Shown here one piece after another: positions 1 to 13,365 of a DNA stretch of 64,000 nucleotides. The stretch is from contig MU394062.1 in NCBI GenBank assembly GCA_022578605.1, positions 310,001 to 374,000 on the forward strand, in the 5' to 3' direction. Within the stretch, counting starts at the first letter, position 1. The number at the start of each line of letters is the position of its first letter. The notes beneath the pieces were generated by a model. The model was not told where the DNA came from, ran no database searches, and was given only the letters and a program-made list of their open reading frames with translations. Source of the stretch: Camillea tinctor (Eukaryota; Ascomycota; Sordariomycetes; Xylariales; Xylariaceae). Both the position numbers and the translations under genes were made by a program.

Positions 1-942
1 TAGCCTTGCGCTAGGGACCAGAGGTTGAAGAAATATATCGGGTCGGGCTGTGGGCGCTGGGTGCTGGGCGGATCGTGGTTCAGGAAGTGGGAAAGGATAT
101 CACGGTCACGATGGGCAGGCTGGGCAGACGGACGTGGGTGAGGTAGATAGTAGTAGTTGGAGGTGGTGAAGAACAAAAGCCTTGTCAATGCCAGCTTGAG
201 ATGTTATCCGTGTGAACAAATGAACAAAATTGGCGGGTTACAATTATAATGATGGCGCCTAGACTCTTAACTCTATGTCGGATCGTGTCGCGTAGACTGG
301 GAGAAGATTGCGATCGGGAAATAAATATGCAATTTTGTAATTTCGAGGTGGGAGAGGAGGAAGCGTTGAAGTTGAGGTGGAAGTGGAAGTAGAAGAGGAA
401 GAGGAGCTGAAGCTATGCATAGGCATAGGCATGAAAGAGCGGCACTGGAATAACGGATAACCTGGATACAACGGGTGACGGGTGACGACAAGTAGTAAGA
501 TTAAGTTGCGATTAGCTTGCGATAATCAATGGTGCGACATTGTATCTTTCATGTCGAGAGCATACCGAAGTACTATGCTGCCTATACCTTGTCTATACCT
601 ACATGTGACTATCGAATCTATCTGCCTGCATATTCTGTAGGTACCTGAGGTATCAGATAGGTAGTTGTAGGCAAGATACTGGGGACTCTTGGACCAATCG
701 CTCCGAGGGGTTCCACACAAGCTATACCCGAAGCTTTGCCGAGTACCTAACTCACATGCCATCATCATCACTGAGATGAGCCTACAAGTTAGGTACCTAG
801 GTACCTAACCTAGGAAGTCAATCACATTCTTCACAAAACGCTCATTGTTCTCTCATACAATAAACATCACCACGCATAACGGATCATAGGCATATACTTA
901 TTCATAACAGTCAATGTTATAATTCATACTGCATTATCTAGG
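1..942. other. intergenic, no gene recognised
   Basis: Only short low-complexity reading frames are open here (for example a Ser/Thr-run frame near 273-491) and none resembles a known protein. The stretch holds a perfect 22-bp palindrome at 788-809 built on TACCTAGGTA, a motif that recurs elsewhere in the window. The gene to the right ends at 943 on the minus strand, so the right side is probably its 3' flank. Confidence 0.5.
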
Positions 943-1677
943 TTAGGTCTTTGTAGCTCCGACTAGTAAAAACGATGGCCTAACGTACTCATCAACTCGT
1001 TCCGGGAATCTCTTCAATTCCTCCTCGGTAGGTGCCCACTCAACCAAGTTCGTCAACTTAAGCCCAGACTTCAACAACATGTTTATATAAGTTTCAACTG
1101 TCCGATGGTGCTTCCTCACCCCCTCCGTAACCCAATGCGTAACTCTCGGCCCTTCTTTCTGGTAGTCGTCTAGCACCCAGAATTTGCCATCGCCCTTGCT
1201 GTGAACTAGGAAGCTAGGGTTTGAGGGTGCCGTGCGGATTGGATGCTCAACCGAGTAGACAAGGCGCCCCGTAGGCTTCAGGCTCTTTCCGATCTCTTGC
1301 ATCAGGCCAGGAAGATTGGCCAGGTAGTGGAAAGCTAGAGAACTGAAGACGAGGTCGTATTCTTCCTTGGGCAGGTTGAGCTCGTCGAGATCACCCCTTT
1401 CATATTTGATGCTACCGTTATTCGGCATACCTCGAGCTTTCTTGAGCATATTCTCAGATAAATCTATTGCTCGCACGAATGTGGCTCCGCGTTCTATTGC
1501 ATACCGCGCGAACCAACCGAGTCCACAGCCCAGGTCGAGGATGGTCAGACCTTTCAAATCCGGGAGCATTTTCTCGATCTGAGGCCACTCAGGGGCTCCA
1601 TCCAACCCTTTCACCTGCCGCCCTAGTTGGATATACTTTTCAAAAAACTCATTCTGGTCGTAAATATTCTGGGACAT
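943..1677 (-). CDS. class I SAM-dependent methyltransferase (Methyltransf_11 type)
   Basis: Encodes a 244-residue intronless protein expected to transfer a methyl group from S-adenosylmethionine to a small molecule; the substrate cannot be read from sequence. Motif I (DLGCGLG) lies at residues 48-54, an acidic residue ending strand 2 follows (AIDLSENML), and the post-motif FSSLAFHYL segment is typical of UbiE/Methyltransf_11 enzymes. The reading frame is open upstream to 1857, but the start at 1677 (MSQNIYDQNEFF) matches the usual beginning of this family and gives the usual length. The upstream 60 codons look like 5' leader. It stands alone, with about 1.45 kb of non-coding DNA before the next gene, another methyltransferase of a different subgroup. 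The compact form resembles bacterial homologues, so transfer from bacteria is possible but unproven. Confidence 0.8.
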   Translation of the reverse strand: MSQNIYDQNEFFEKYIQLGRQVKGLDGAPEWPQIEKMLPDLKGLTILDLGCGLGWFARYAIERGATFVRAIDLSENMLKKARGMPNNGSIKYERGDLDELNLPKEEYDLVFSSLAFHYLANLPGLMQEIGKSLKPTGRLVYSVEHPIRTAPSNPSFLVHSKGDGKFWVLDDYQKEGPRVTHWVTEGVRKHHRTVETYINMLLKSGLKLTNLVEWAPTEEELKRFPERVDEYVRPSFLLVGATKT

Positions 1678-3133
1678 GTTCTGAATCAGGTCTTGGTTAA
1701 TTTGATGTAGGTTTTCCAAGGTGTCCTTAGGTGAAGTATTCCTCTTCTTGCGATATAGGAAGCAGAAAAGTCGTATCTGTTCACAAGTTACTGAGTTTCT
1801 ATCTGGGTCGACAACCAGCATTTTATATCCGACCGAGAATCCCTCCCCATTGTACATATCACTACACTTGTTTAAGAAACACGTCTTGCTTATTGGTCTA
1901 TGTACTGGGGTGGCTGATCTACCTTCTTACCCGGTTCTTTTAGGTGACATTATCGCTCCTTTCACCATGATTTCGTACGTCATCCTATACATCGGCAGTT
2001 GTACCTGGGTCCAATGAATATCACTCTCTACTTATATTTTCTCAGTCTTTCCCAATGTCGATCATCTATAGTGTAACGTAGTTTAGAGCATCGTGAGATT
2101 GGTGGACTTACTATCGTTCTCTTAGAAGTATTGACCGCGCGTGTTCTACTAACTTTCTATGGTGGTATGCTGCGAGAAATATTATAAATGGCTATCCAAT
2201 GCGATGCCTCTTAACGGATTGTAATACATGTGTTACCTCATTTCGAACCATCTCCTGACCCCATGGTTTATATCGAATGATGAAATATATCGTCGGTCAA
2301 TATGATGCCATGAGGATTACAAATTCGAGAAACATTTCGAATATACGGAGTTTTAGTATACTCTAGCCTTTCTAACCGTATTTCGAATCCATTTCTCAAC
2401 AGGAGAGTTAATCATCATGAACCCCTTCAATGTCAGGATCGTACCCCACGGGCCTCATGAAAGTGACTGAGATATTCTCCTGAATTTTAAAGGTGAGCAG
2501 AAGTGAGGCATACCATAACAAAGCTGCCCAGAAACGACGCCGATGTCCGATGTAGGCCTTTCAGGTAGTATCTTGCTGTGATATAAACTTATTCTGTGTA
2601 TGTGTACTCGACCCTAGCTTCCTTTGAGTAGAAAATATTCAAACATGGGAGTTTAGAAGGAGACACGTACGTACATGCGGGATGATAATATATACTTATG
2701 ATAGGTACTTCTTCTATAATACAACGCACCCCGTATAAATACCCATAGCTGTTTTGACGAATATGGTCTATTTACCTCAGAAACATTTATAGCTATAGCA
2801 ATTTTTTGAGTCGCCCAAATGCACACATACTGGCCTATAGTACGCCCTTGCAGCGACAAATATAAAGTCGGTCTGTGACTCATGCATGAGATGGCTTGCC
2901 AAGCTGATACTAAACCCGTTTCTCATGGCAACCACAATGTTAGTATAATAGAAGTATTTCTCACACGGGGAGAAAGAGGGAAGAAAAGATACGTTTCATA
3001 TTCCTACATATATACACTCGTGTACTGGGGAAACGTACACCCCAGCTTCTAACACATTACATACTATCTATTTCCTTTCCATTTCCAAATCCATCATCCG
3101 CAAACAGCCACCCGCACAAGCACCGCCCTCACA
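1678..3133. other. intergenic between two methyltransferase genes
   Basis: No convincing coding frame on either strand. Both neighbouring genes point away from this interval, so it should contain both promoters. The last 100 bases before 3134 are C-rich and pyrimidine-rich, as is common just upstream of fungal start codons. Confidence 0.5.
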
Positions 3134-3895
3134 ATGGCCACCCCTCCAAGCGACCCCCCCTTCACATCCATCCGCTACCTCCCCACGGGCGAAGCCTACG
3201 ACCGCTGGGCCCCGATCTACGACACCGACGGGAACTTCCTGCAGGCCCTCGACAGCCTCGAGATGCAGGCCCTCCTCCCGCAGCTCATATCCTCGATCCC
3301 CTCCCCGCGGCCATGGCGCATCGTCGACCTAGGCTGCGGCACAGGGCGCAACACCTCGCAGCTCCTCGCGCAGCTCCCCGACTGCCGCGTGGTCGCGCTC
3401 GACGCGAGCCAGGGCATGCTGGACGTGGCGCGGGCGCGGCTCGCCTGCTACCAGGACCGCGTATCCTTCGCGCAGTCCGACCTGCTCGCTCCCCCGGGGA
3501 CGGCGCTCGCCGCCGACGCTGCGCTCAGCACGCTGGTGGTGGAGCACGTCCCGCTCGCGGCGTTCTTCGCGCAGGCGGCCCGGGCGGTGCGTCTCGGGGG
3601 CGCGTTGCTGCTGACTAACATGCATGAGCAGATGGGCGCGATCAGCCAGGCGGGCTTCGTGGACGCGCGCACGGGGGAGAAGATACGCCCCCGGAGCTAT
3701 GCGCACGGCGCGGGGGAGGTGGTGCGGGAGGCGCGGAGGTGGGGGTTTGAGGTCTTGGGGGGTGGGCTGGAGGAGCGCGCCGTGGAGGAGGGGATGGTGG
3801 AGAGGCTGGGGCCGAGGAGCAGGAAGTGGGTGGGTGTTATGTGCTGGTATGGGGGGATTTTTAGGAAGGTTCGGGATGGGGAGGTGGGAGGTTGA
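3134..3895 (+). CDS. SAM-dependent methyltransferase, TAM/UbiE-like
   Basis: A 253-residue intronless protein with a class I methyltransferase core. The N-terminus has the EAYDRWAPIYD segment typical of fungal small-molecule methyltransferases, motif I is DLGCGTG at residues 65-71, the acidic residue after strand 2 is in VVALDAS, and the motif IV region reads AALSTLVVEHV. The C-terminal half (RPRSYAHGAGEVVREARRWGFEV) resembles the lid and cap of relatives. The start context CACAATGGCC is good. The gene is much more GC-rich than its flanks and strongly prefers C or G at third positions, unlike the AT-rich intergenic DNA around it. Many overlapping antisense frames are by-products of this bias. 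The substrate is unknown. Confidence 0.8.
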   Translation: MATPPSDPPFTSIRYLPTGEAYDRWAPIYDTDGNFLQALDSLEMQALLPQLISSIPSPRPWRIVDLGCGTGRNTSQLLAQLPDCRVVALDASQGMLDVARARLACYQDRVSFAQSDLLAPPGTALAADAALSTLVVEHVPLAAFFAQAARAVRLGGALLLTNMHEQMGAISQAGFVDARTGEKIRPRSYAHGAGEVVREARRWGFEVLGGGLEERAVEEGMVERLGPRSRKWVGVMCWYGGIFRKVRDGEVGG

Positions 3896-4824
3896 AGGGA
3901 GGGGGTATCGAAGGAGAAGTTGTTTGAGCTTCATGTTTGAGAATAGCTAAATACCTGGGACTAGGATGTAGAGACTCACTCTGTTTTTCATAACTCTCCT
4001 AGAAATATATTTAAATGTAATTTCGAAAATGGATCAAACTACTGATCAATTTCCCGTCAAGATATCTTGTGTGTGTTATCTGGAAAGGGCCCTAATTTTG
4101 AGCATATGAACCTGGGTATAGGAAGTTTGAGCTGCTTTCGTGCGTAGAAAGGGGTTAGATAGCTTCAGAGCTAGGACATGGTGGATAGGTGCCTGGGGAC
4201 AAAGGTTGAAATACCACCCAAGATATGACAATTCAGATATTGGCTTTCGATAGACAAATATCTTACTACTCATTTAATCATATTATCCATCAACATTGAA
4301 TTTTGGTGAGCGATTGCTTTAAAAGAAGCCATCATGCAAGTTGACTTACATGTACTATTTGCTGAGCGTTAGGGGCTACTGTTCAGTAACCTTCTATCGA
4401 TAACGTACTGTACATACGTAGGTATTGTACATAATAGTCCATTTCTAGGTTCAGTCCTCAACTCAGTATTAACCTAGATACTTATGTTAGGCCACATCCC
4501 TGATGCAGTGGCGATATCCATGTCCCCTTACACTTTTTTATATGAAGCAATAATATATCTAAGAAAGACATGTCTTATGTAAGTAGGCTAGGTCAGGTTA
4601 GATGCAGAATCGGGCGACTACCAGTTGCAACAGAATACATGAGATCAATACGTGCACGCCAATCCAATACGTTAGTAACATATATAAATGGTGAGCCCCT
4701 CTTCCTACTATATAGATACCTGATTGCTACTTACATATGCATCTTAGCCTCGCCCAACCTGTTCGCTAACAAATATTCAACCTATCAATCACGACAAAAC
4801 CGTTTTGTACATACACACAACAAG
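3896..4824. other. intergenic, AT-rich
   Basis: No gene recognised. The frame upstream of the oligoribonuclease start is open in phase from 4570, giving an optional basic N-terminal extension that is described under that gene and in the findings. Confidence 0.5.
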
Positions 4825-5503
4825 ATGGCAGAAAATGACGCACTTGTCTGGATTGATTGCGAGGTGAGAAGATATAGCTAAGACATTGGGTTGATTGGTC
4901 TCATTTTTTATCTCTCTTTTTTATTTCTCTAAGAACCGTAAGCTGATGATGCAACGTTCTTAGATGACGGGTCTGGACCCTGATCGTGAGGAGATAATCG
5001 AGATATTCTGCATGATTACCACGGGAAGTCTAGAGGTTGTCGATGAGGCTGGCTGGGGTACTGTGGTACACCAGACAAAAGAAAGGATGGATATGATGGA
5101 TGAATGGTGTACGAATACACACGAGAAGAGTGGTTTGACGGCCGCAGTACTGGCCTCGAGCGTGACTCCGGAGCAAGCAGCCGACGAGCTTCTCGCCTAC
5201 ATTCAGAAGCACGTACCCGTAGTAAGAAGTGCCTTGCTGGCCGGCAATAGCGTGCACGCAGACCGTGGGTTCCTGAGCAAGGGGCCGTACAAAAAGGTTG
5301 TCGATTACTTGCACTACCGGATTCTAGATGTCAGCTCTATCAAGGAGGCGGCAAGGCGGTGGTGTCCGCCGGAGGTTATGGAGAATGCACCCACGAAGCA
5401 GGGCATCCATCAGGCTAAGGAAGATATACTAGAGAGCATTGCTGAGGCCCGATATTACAAGGATGTTATATTCAATAGCGGCAACAAACCTGGCGGGCAA
5501 TAA
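4825..5503 (+). CDS. REX2: oligoribonuclease (DEDDh 3'-5' exoribonuclease)
   Basis: Two exons, 4825-4863 and 4964-5503, joined in phase 0 over a 100-nt intron (GTGAGA donor, CTGAT branch-like site, TTAG acceptor), giving 192 residues. The enzyme degrades very short RNAs (2-5 nt) to mononucleotides; eukaryotic relatives act in mitochondria and cytosol. All five catalytic residues are visible: D11 and E13 in WIDCEMTGLD (the junction falls inside this motif, which proves the splice), D113 in NSVHADRGF, and H162 with D167 in HQAKEDILESI. Length matches bacterial Orn. The chosen start is the last ATG before the motif. The same frame is open upstream to 4570 through an arginine-rich, nearly acid-free stretch that could act as a mitochondrial presequence if transcription starts earlier. 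Confidence 0.88.
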
Positions 5504-6346
5504 ATAAACTGCGAGCTGAGCGCTAGGCGCCCTAAATAAATTATGAACCCGATGCACGAAATAAGTCAAGCTGGTTCTAGACTTCAATGTTGTTGGCGAT
5601 GTACCGTACCTAACTATCATCGTGGAAACCCAAGTTTGAAGGTATACCTTCTAACCATGATATAATTACTACTGTATCATTGGAAGCTGGCGCATATGCA
5701 TAAGGCTATTGGTTTAAAAATATCGCGTGGGTTATCGTTTGGCTGATGATTTTCGTAAGGGATGGTTATCATTCACACACATACACACTGAGATCTCTCT
5801 ACAATGTGAGAAGATGCTACCAGACACTAACTCGGTAAATAATACCATACCCAAGGTTTAAGTAGTAACCTAGTCCGTGAATACTGTTGAAATAGCGGTA
5901 AGTTGTCAGTTACAGTACTGTGTATCTAGGCTAACCTTCAACTGTACATATTCGATCTAGGTAGGTGCACGCAGTGTATGTACCACCACGTACTACTTGC
6001 ACATACTACACACATGGATGTTGGGTTGGTTCGGGTTGGTTGGTCTTGCTGTAACCCCACATGTGAAATGAGATCACCGCAACTTTTCGTCGTTGCTACC
6101 CCGCCAATGCACCCACCCCTCCTGATCTAGCTGTGTAGCTTCCATCGATAGCACCATTCTGCACTAAATATCCAGTTCCACCCCCTCTAACTATTTACTT
6201 ACACTACTTTCCCCCCTTCAACCCCTGGATTAACTTGACAAGCTCCTTTTCTACTCTTGTAGACAGATTCAACTAATAAACTCCCATCTGTTCATCCGTT
6301 CATCTATCCATCCCCCTCAATCCATCTATCTACGTATCAGAACACT
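5504..6346. other. intergenic, phosphoglucomutase promoter region
   Basis: No coding frame is supported. The last 200 bases before 6347 are strongly pyrimidine-rich with repeated CCATC/TCTATC tracts, the usual look of the promoter and 5' leader of a highly expressed fungal housekeeping gene. Confidence 0.5.
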
Positions 6347-8365
<2,019 letters not shown>

Positions 8366-9739
8366 ATAGGGGAAACTTGAATAAATTTGGAGAAGAGAGA
8401 AATAGCTGAACGCCAAGGAAGCTTGCAGCTACGTACAGTACAAACAAAACATGTAATTACACTGATTTTTGGAGAATCCATGAGTAACGATTACATGATG
8501 CGGAATGAATCCGGCAACATAATTCAAATAAAAGTTGATATTTATGGAAACTAGAATTTGTCAAATATTGTGACTGGCTTGGGCCTTATTTTCTAGTTAT
8601 TCGCTATGGCACTACCCTAGGCCAGTACTGCCATCTGGGATATTTACCTCTGGAACTTGGTAACATGGTATTACCGAAATGGGTGCTGATATATCTCTTG
8701 CAAAGTTATAATGTCATCCTATATATATGATCTAGATATTATAACATCCGGCATCTGGATCACTGTGAGGGTATAGGTTATAGATGGTGAAATCGTATTA
8801 GGTGCTAGAGAACACAGTATTTGAGTTCATTCACGGGATATTGCGATATTATCTACCTAATGTATATCATTTCTTAGAGAAAAGGAAACCGGCCGTGGTG
8901 TCATGAGAGCTTGGGACTATGGATATACCTGGTTTTGGTGTCATATCGTACAATATTGTTGCACGAGAGATTAGAGACATCGATAGTGATAGGTATTATC
9001 TCTACATGTGAATGGGACCTTACCTTGAGTAGACCCGATTAGGAGACTTTTTGTTTCTCTACAGACTTTCAAGGGGGTGCGTATGGTGGTGTGGTATTAC
9101 TTTTTTACCTGGTCATACCACATCTCCTAGCCGGCACTTATTATATATACTAAGCATAGGTGGGTATAGATAGAAGTAGACATGCATCTCTTAACTATAG
9201 CTGGTTGGTATAAATAGAAGTTAGTGTTTATTATATATGCTAATTATCATGGGTGTTAAACAGTGAGATTTGAATCTTTTCCGGGGTATGAAGTTCATAA
9301 TAATTAATATCCTCGTGTAGGAGAGGCACATTTCAATGACTTCGCCCGCCATTTATGAGAAAATTTATATTTTATTTTGAACTTCAAGATACATGAGTAT
9401 AAGGCTCATCCATAAACATAGAGGGTATTAATGCAATTAGTACTTTTGATTGCTCATGCGTTTGTACTATTGATGCCATTCCCATATTGACTCCGAGACT
9501 TCGCTCATATTAGCTGTGTGCCCTAGTGGAAACCCACGGTCAAATATATTATAGCATGCGCTTTTCTTCTTCGCTAACGCACGAATCAACGGATTTAAAT
9601 AACAAGTTCTTGTTGAAAAATCATGGCATAAGTTGTTTCTATAAAAACTTTCTAAATGGTCGTCATATTAAATTGAAAAAGAAAAAGGACCAAAAATTGA
9701 AGAATATCAATCGCTGAGCTAGCGATGATCATTTCGTAT
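8366..9739. other. AT-rich gene-free stretch
   Basis: No recognisable protein on either strand. Three short A-runs at 9676-9680, 9682-9686 and 9692-9696 lie just beyond the 3' end of the minus-strand tRNA and would be transcribed as U-runs, so they are candidate RNA polymerase III terminators. Confidence 0.5.
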
Positions 9740-9829
9740 TGCCCACTACTGGAGTCGAACCAGTCGCCTCCTCATATTCCAGTTACTGTTTCGTACTAGT
9801 GAGGCGCTCTACCGCTGAGCCAAGCGGGC
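9740..9829 (-). tRNA. tRNA-Thr (anticodon AGT) with an 18-nt intron
   Basis: The minus strand folds as a full cloverleaf. The 7-bp acceptor stem pairs GCCCGCT with AGTGGGC (one G-T pair), followed by discriminator A. The D stem pairs GCTC with GAGC, the anticodon stem pairs CCTCA with TGAGG, and the T stem pairs ACTGG with CCAGT. The internal polymerase III promoter is present: A box TGGCTCAGCGG and a consensus B box GGTTCGACTCC. The anticodon loop reads CTAGTA, then an 18-nt intron one base 3' of the anticodon, the canonical position for nuclear tRNA introns, and then A. Without the intron the tRNA is 72 nt. U-rich transcript tracts about 45-65 nt downstream may terminate it. Confidence 0.92.
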
Positions 9830-10117
9830 GATTTGCACATTGGTTGGTGATGGAGCCAAGAAGATATTGTTGTATATATCTCATAAAAGCCATCATTCAT
9901 TTGATGGTCTCCTTTTCCCCCTTTTCCTTTTCATCGTTTTCTCACAGAACGTGTTATTGAATTGTTATTATTTTATCCCAACAAGTTTTGAAGCCTTTTC
10001 CTCTTCCCTTTAACTCCTGGACAATGCGCATCTTGCTAGAAAACCCACAACTCCAACGGCAAATACTAAAAAAACCCATCTTCTAAGCCCCTTTAGAACT
10101 TGCTCGCGATGAATGCG
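9830..10117. other. short spacer between tRNA and sulfotransferase relic
   Basis: No gene seen. T-rich tracts only. Confidence 0.45.
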
Positions 10118-10860
10118 TTACAGATTTGTCCTCTCATTATTATGCGGGAATGGCATATTTGGAACGGGCACCACAAGTAACTCGCAGAGCGGCTCCCACC
10201 CGTTATCTGGCATCCACTCCAAAACGGGTCTTCCCCTTCTCGCAGCTTCGTCGCGCACCCACTGGTTGTGCAGGACGTAGGCGTCCTCCAGCCAGTCCTG
10301 ATTGCGCTGGAAGCGGGCCCGTAGCTGGCTCACTTATAGGCAGGTGAATTCACAGTGGAGCCTATCTAGCGTCATGAGCAGTCCGAAGAACCAGTACTCC
10401 CAGCTACAGAAGAACATGACGCCCTCGTTGAATGACTGTGCGCAGGTCGTGGGATCGCGTCGCTGGTTGAGCAGGATCTTGGCGTCTGGGTACATATCCA
10501 TCAAGTCGTCGACAAATGATGGCCCCCCGGCGTGTCACTGCTTCGCTTTCAGCGAATTTGGCGGCCAAGAATACGCCCATTTTAAGACACTCAGAATACA
10601 GAGAGCATGTACCAGATTTCACTGAAGCCATCGAATAGCTTATGTAGCTTTGCCTGGCGCTCTCGATGATCCTGTCCTTGATATAGTGCAATTGCTTGTT
10701 TCACCGGTCTGGCCAGCATAGGATGTCCGTCATGAGACAGGTAGAATATCCCAAGTACTGTAACGCGTGTTTTAGAGAGCTTTTAGCACACCTTGGTAGT
10801 CCTCATCCCCAGTTAGCTTGAGTACCGAATGTATCTCCCTGAATTGTCTACTGAACCTGC
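10118..10860 (-). pseudogene. relic of a Sulfotransfer_4-type P-loop protein
   Basis: Pieces of one protein appear in order on the minus strand but in different frames. The best segment reads SFVDDLMDMYPDAKILL then QRRDPTTCAQSFNEGVMFF, followed after an in-frame TAA by WLEDAYVLHNQWVRDEAARR and GWEPLCELLVVPVPNMPFP. This order and the GWEPLC...VPVP...PFP ending are characteristic of the large fungal family annotated as sulfotransferase-like P-loop proteins (Pfam Sulfotransfer_4). Upstream fragments (KLHKLFDGFSEIWYM near 10630, KLTGDEDYQGVLKAL near 10770-10840) are separated by frameshifts and stops. The N-terminal P-loop is not found. With at least one nonsense codon and several frame changes it cannot make the family protein. 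Intron explanations fail because the stop sits inside an otherwise continuous conserved block. Confidence 0.78.
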
Positions 10861-12310
10861 ACAGATAACCTCCAACTTCTTGTCAGAGCTAGGAGCGTGG
10901 GGGGATAGATGGTAAAAGGCTGACATAATGTAATACGGCTGGTAGGTAGTATATATTGACAATAGAGAATTAACACAAATATAGCTTCACAATAAGCTCG
11001 AGGCCGCTAATGGGGAGATTTAAAGACAGAGGAATGGTGTAGCACTAGATATAACCGGAAATAACCCAACGTCCAACGAGTCGCTATAAGCTGCATAAGG
11101 ATCCGGGCTTGCCAGGTTTGAAAGACCAAAGGCCCAATCAACACCTCACGAACGTGCCAGTGAAGACAGGAAAAGTCATACACGCATCCGTGTTTTTATT
11201 AACCAGCAGTGGAAAGACGGGGTATCACAATACTGGCTGACACTTGATCTGGACGTTTATTAGACACACGCGAACCATACTTATTTATCTGGTGCTATCT
11301 ATATAATGGCTTAAGGCATGTTCCCGAGGGCGATTATAATTCTGAGCGAGACTCGCAAGAGAAGTTTGGAAATTTTGTAACACGCCAGTCTATATGTCTT
11401 ATTTATTCTCAAGTAACAAGCCGACAACTATAGCCGCAGTGCGCATTCATACGTATTATATCTTGTCCCCCTTTTCTATTGTGTCGGGGTACACTGGACC
11501 AAGGCCCTGGTACAACTGAGTAAGGATTCTTCATGATAATGCTTCTTGTAAGAAGCAAGTGACATTGACAGTAACCTAAATCAATATATGCTATGGGAGG
11601 AGGCCTTTTAGAGAAAGGCAAGTAGCGATCTACTATCTTGGATACCTTCCAAGGCAATGGAATGGTCTTTGACTTGATTTGGAAGTTCCCTCATCTCCTA
11701 TTGGCTGGATAACCATCCCTATTTGCCTCGCTGACAACAACCTGGTACTCCGTAGTCTGGGCAGGAATCATTAGCGAAGACAGCCAAGGCCAAGACCACC
11801 CGGGGGCTATGCTCTCCAGATCCAATCGTGTACTATACCCCAAATCTACCTAAATCTAGCTATCTAGTGGATCGGGTTGCTAACCTACTATATGATTTCC
11901 TGTCTTAGCTGTGCGTGCAACTGAAAGACTTGCATAATAACTGGGCTGAGTCGTATCGATGACACTCTGAGCGGAGTGTTGAAGATAGGTAAGACAGGAA
12001 GTGGACTGCACTTCCAGTCTGTGCTCGCTTCCCCCGCGGGGCTGAGTCATGATCAAGATCGGCTTTGGTTAAATGTTCTCTGCTGACTTCGAAGGAAGTG
12101 AAGTTATGAGCGGGATATGGGAAAGAGTATGTTACCGCAGGTTCCGATCGTCGGACTGCGGGGATCGCAGCTCGTGAATGTAAATAGTAATTAAACCGAA
12201 CACCATCAGCGCTAAGTTAGCAATTGACGTTGCTAGTCAGGTGTACCATGAGTTTGGTTTCTTGCATTTATTGATAATCTAGTGGCTAAGATGGCAAACC
12301 GCAGTAAGCT
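10861..12310. other. gene-free stretch between two relics
   Basis: No coding frame could be matched to a family. The missing N-terminal exons of the FMN dehydrogenase relic were looked for here and not found. Confidence 0.45.
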
Positions 12311-13365
12311 GAAGGATCGATCGGTGGCAGTCCAGCTCATCAAGAGAGCTCAACGTGAGTTTGGCGCTATTGAGAAGTTAGCGAAAGAGGGGCCCTCACA
12401 TATGAAGCCGAAGGATAAGTATATAAGTGGGTGTACATATACTGAGCGTTAATGATTTTTGACAGAGACCGGATATCGTGCGATTCTGCTGACCGTTGAT
12501 ACACCCAGCCTCGGGCCACGTCTCAATGAATTCCGCAATAACTTCACATTACCACCTGGTACCAGCTTTCCCAACCCTTTTCAGGAGGGCGTTGAAGATT
12601 TGAAAGAGGGCGATGGCTCAAGATCATACGGTATTCTACAGAGCACTTGCTTCATATATTATAGGGGCTAACCTAGTAATCCTAGATACGGCATTAGTAT
12701 GGGAGGAAATAGTTTCGTGGCTATGGTCGTAAAACGACCTTGAAATATGGTTAAATGGAGGTAGCCTATATCTCTCTGCACTAGATATTGACACAACAGA
12801 CACATTGACAAGATTTCATAGTGTATTCAATCGAAGATGTCCGGCTCGCTATCCAGCATAAAGTCCATGGAGTCATAATTTCCAACCACGGTGGGCGCCA
12901 ACTCGACAGTGTTCCTGCGACACTTGACGTACTGCAAGAGGTAGCTCCTTTTGCTCGGGGTAAAATCCAATTAGCTGTCGATGGTGGAATCCGGAGCTGT
13001 TCTGATATCTTCAAGGCCTTAGCCCTGGGCGCTCAATATTGCTTCGTGGGCAGAATCCCTATCTGGGGTCTTGCTGTATGCTCATATTATACTCTACTAC
13101 CCCCTCCCCCCCTTGTTTTTTTCTTTTCTAATCTAACATGTCATACAGTATAAAGGCGAAGAGGGCGTCGATCTTGCCATACGTATTCTTCTCAATGATT
13201 TTAGAATGACCATGACACTCGCTGGGTATGTAATATCTCGAAACACAATGTCTGCGAAGGGTAGTGGACTAATTTGGTTTGACTGTTAGGTGTAAATCTG
13301 TTGATGAGATAACCCCAGATTATCTCTCTGTTTTGAGCACCGAGGGCATTTTATGTAGATTATGA
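12311..13365 (+). pseudogene. 5'-truncated FMN-dependent alpha-hydroxyacid dehydrogenase relic
   Basis: C-terminal half of an FMN-dependent hydroxyacid oxidase/dehydrogenase (glycolate oxidase / L-lactate dehydrogenase fold). Spliced blocks run KDRSVAVQLIKRAQ (to 12354), TGYRAILLTVDTP (from 12466), WEEIVSWLW (about 12690-12729), the substrate and flavin motif VIISNHGGRQLDSVPATLD (exon from 12822), VDGGIRSCSDIFKALALGA, then YKGEEGVDLAIR (13149-13225) and CKSVDEITPDYLSVL (13290-13365). The active-site His and Arg of SNHGGRQLD are present. At least five introns with good donors, branch sites and acceptors keep phase. Two lesions are clear: a TAA at 12730-12732 between SWLWS and NDLEIW, and loss of roughly the first half of the protein, which normally is about 380-400 residues. 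It is therefore a decayed copy, not a processed one. Confidence 0.82.

Noticed and set aside
3329..3934. 201-codon antisense frame over the methyltransferase at 3134-3895
   Set aside because: Pro/Arg/His-rich composition produced by GC-rich third positions on the sense strand; no family resemblance.
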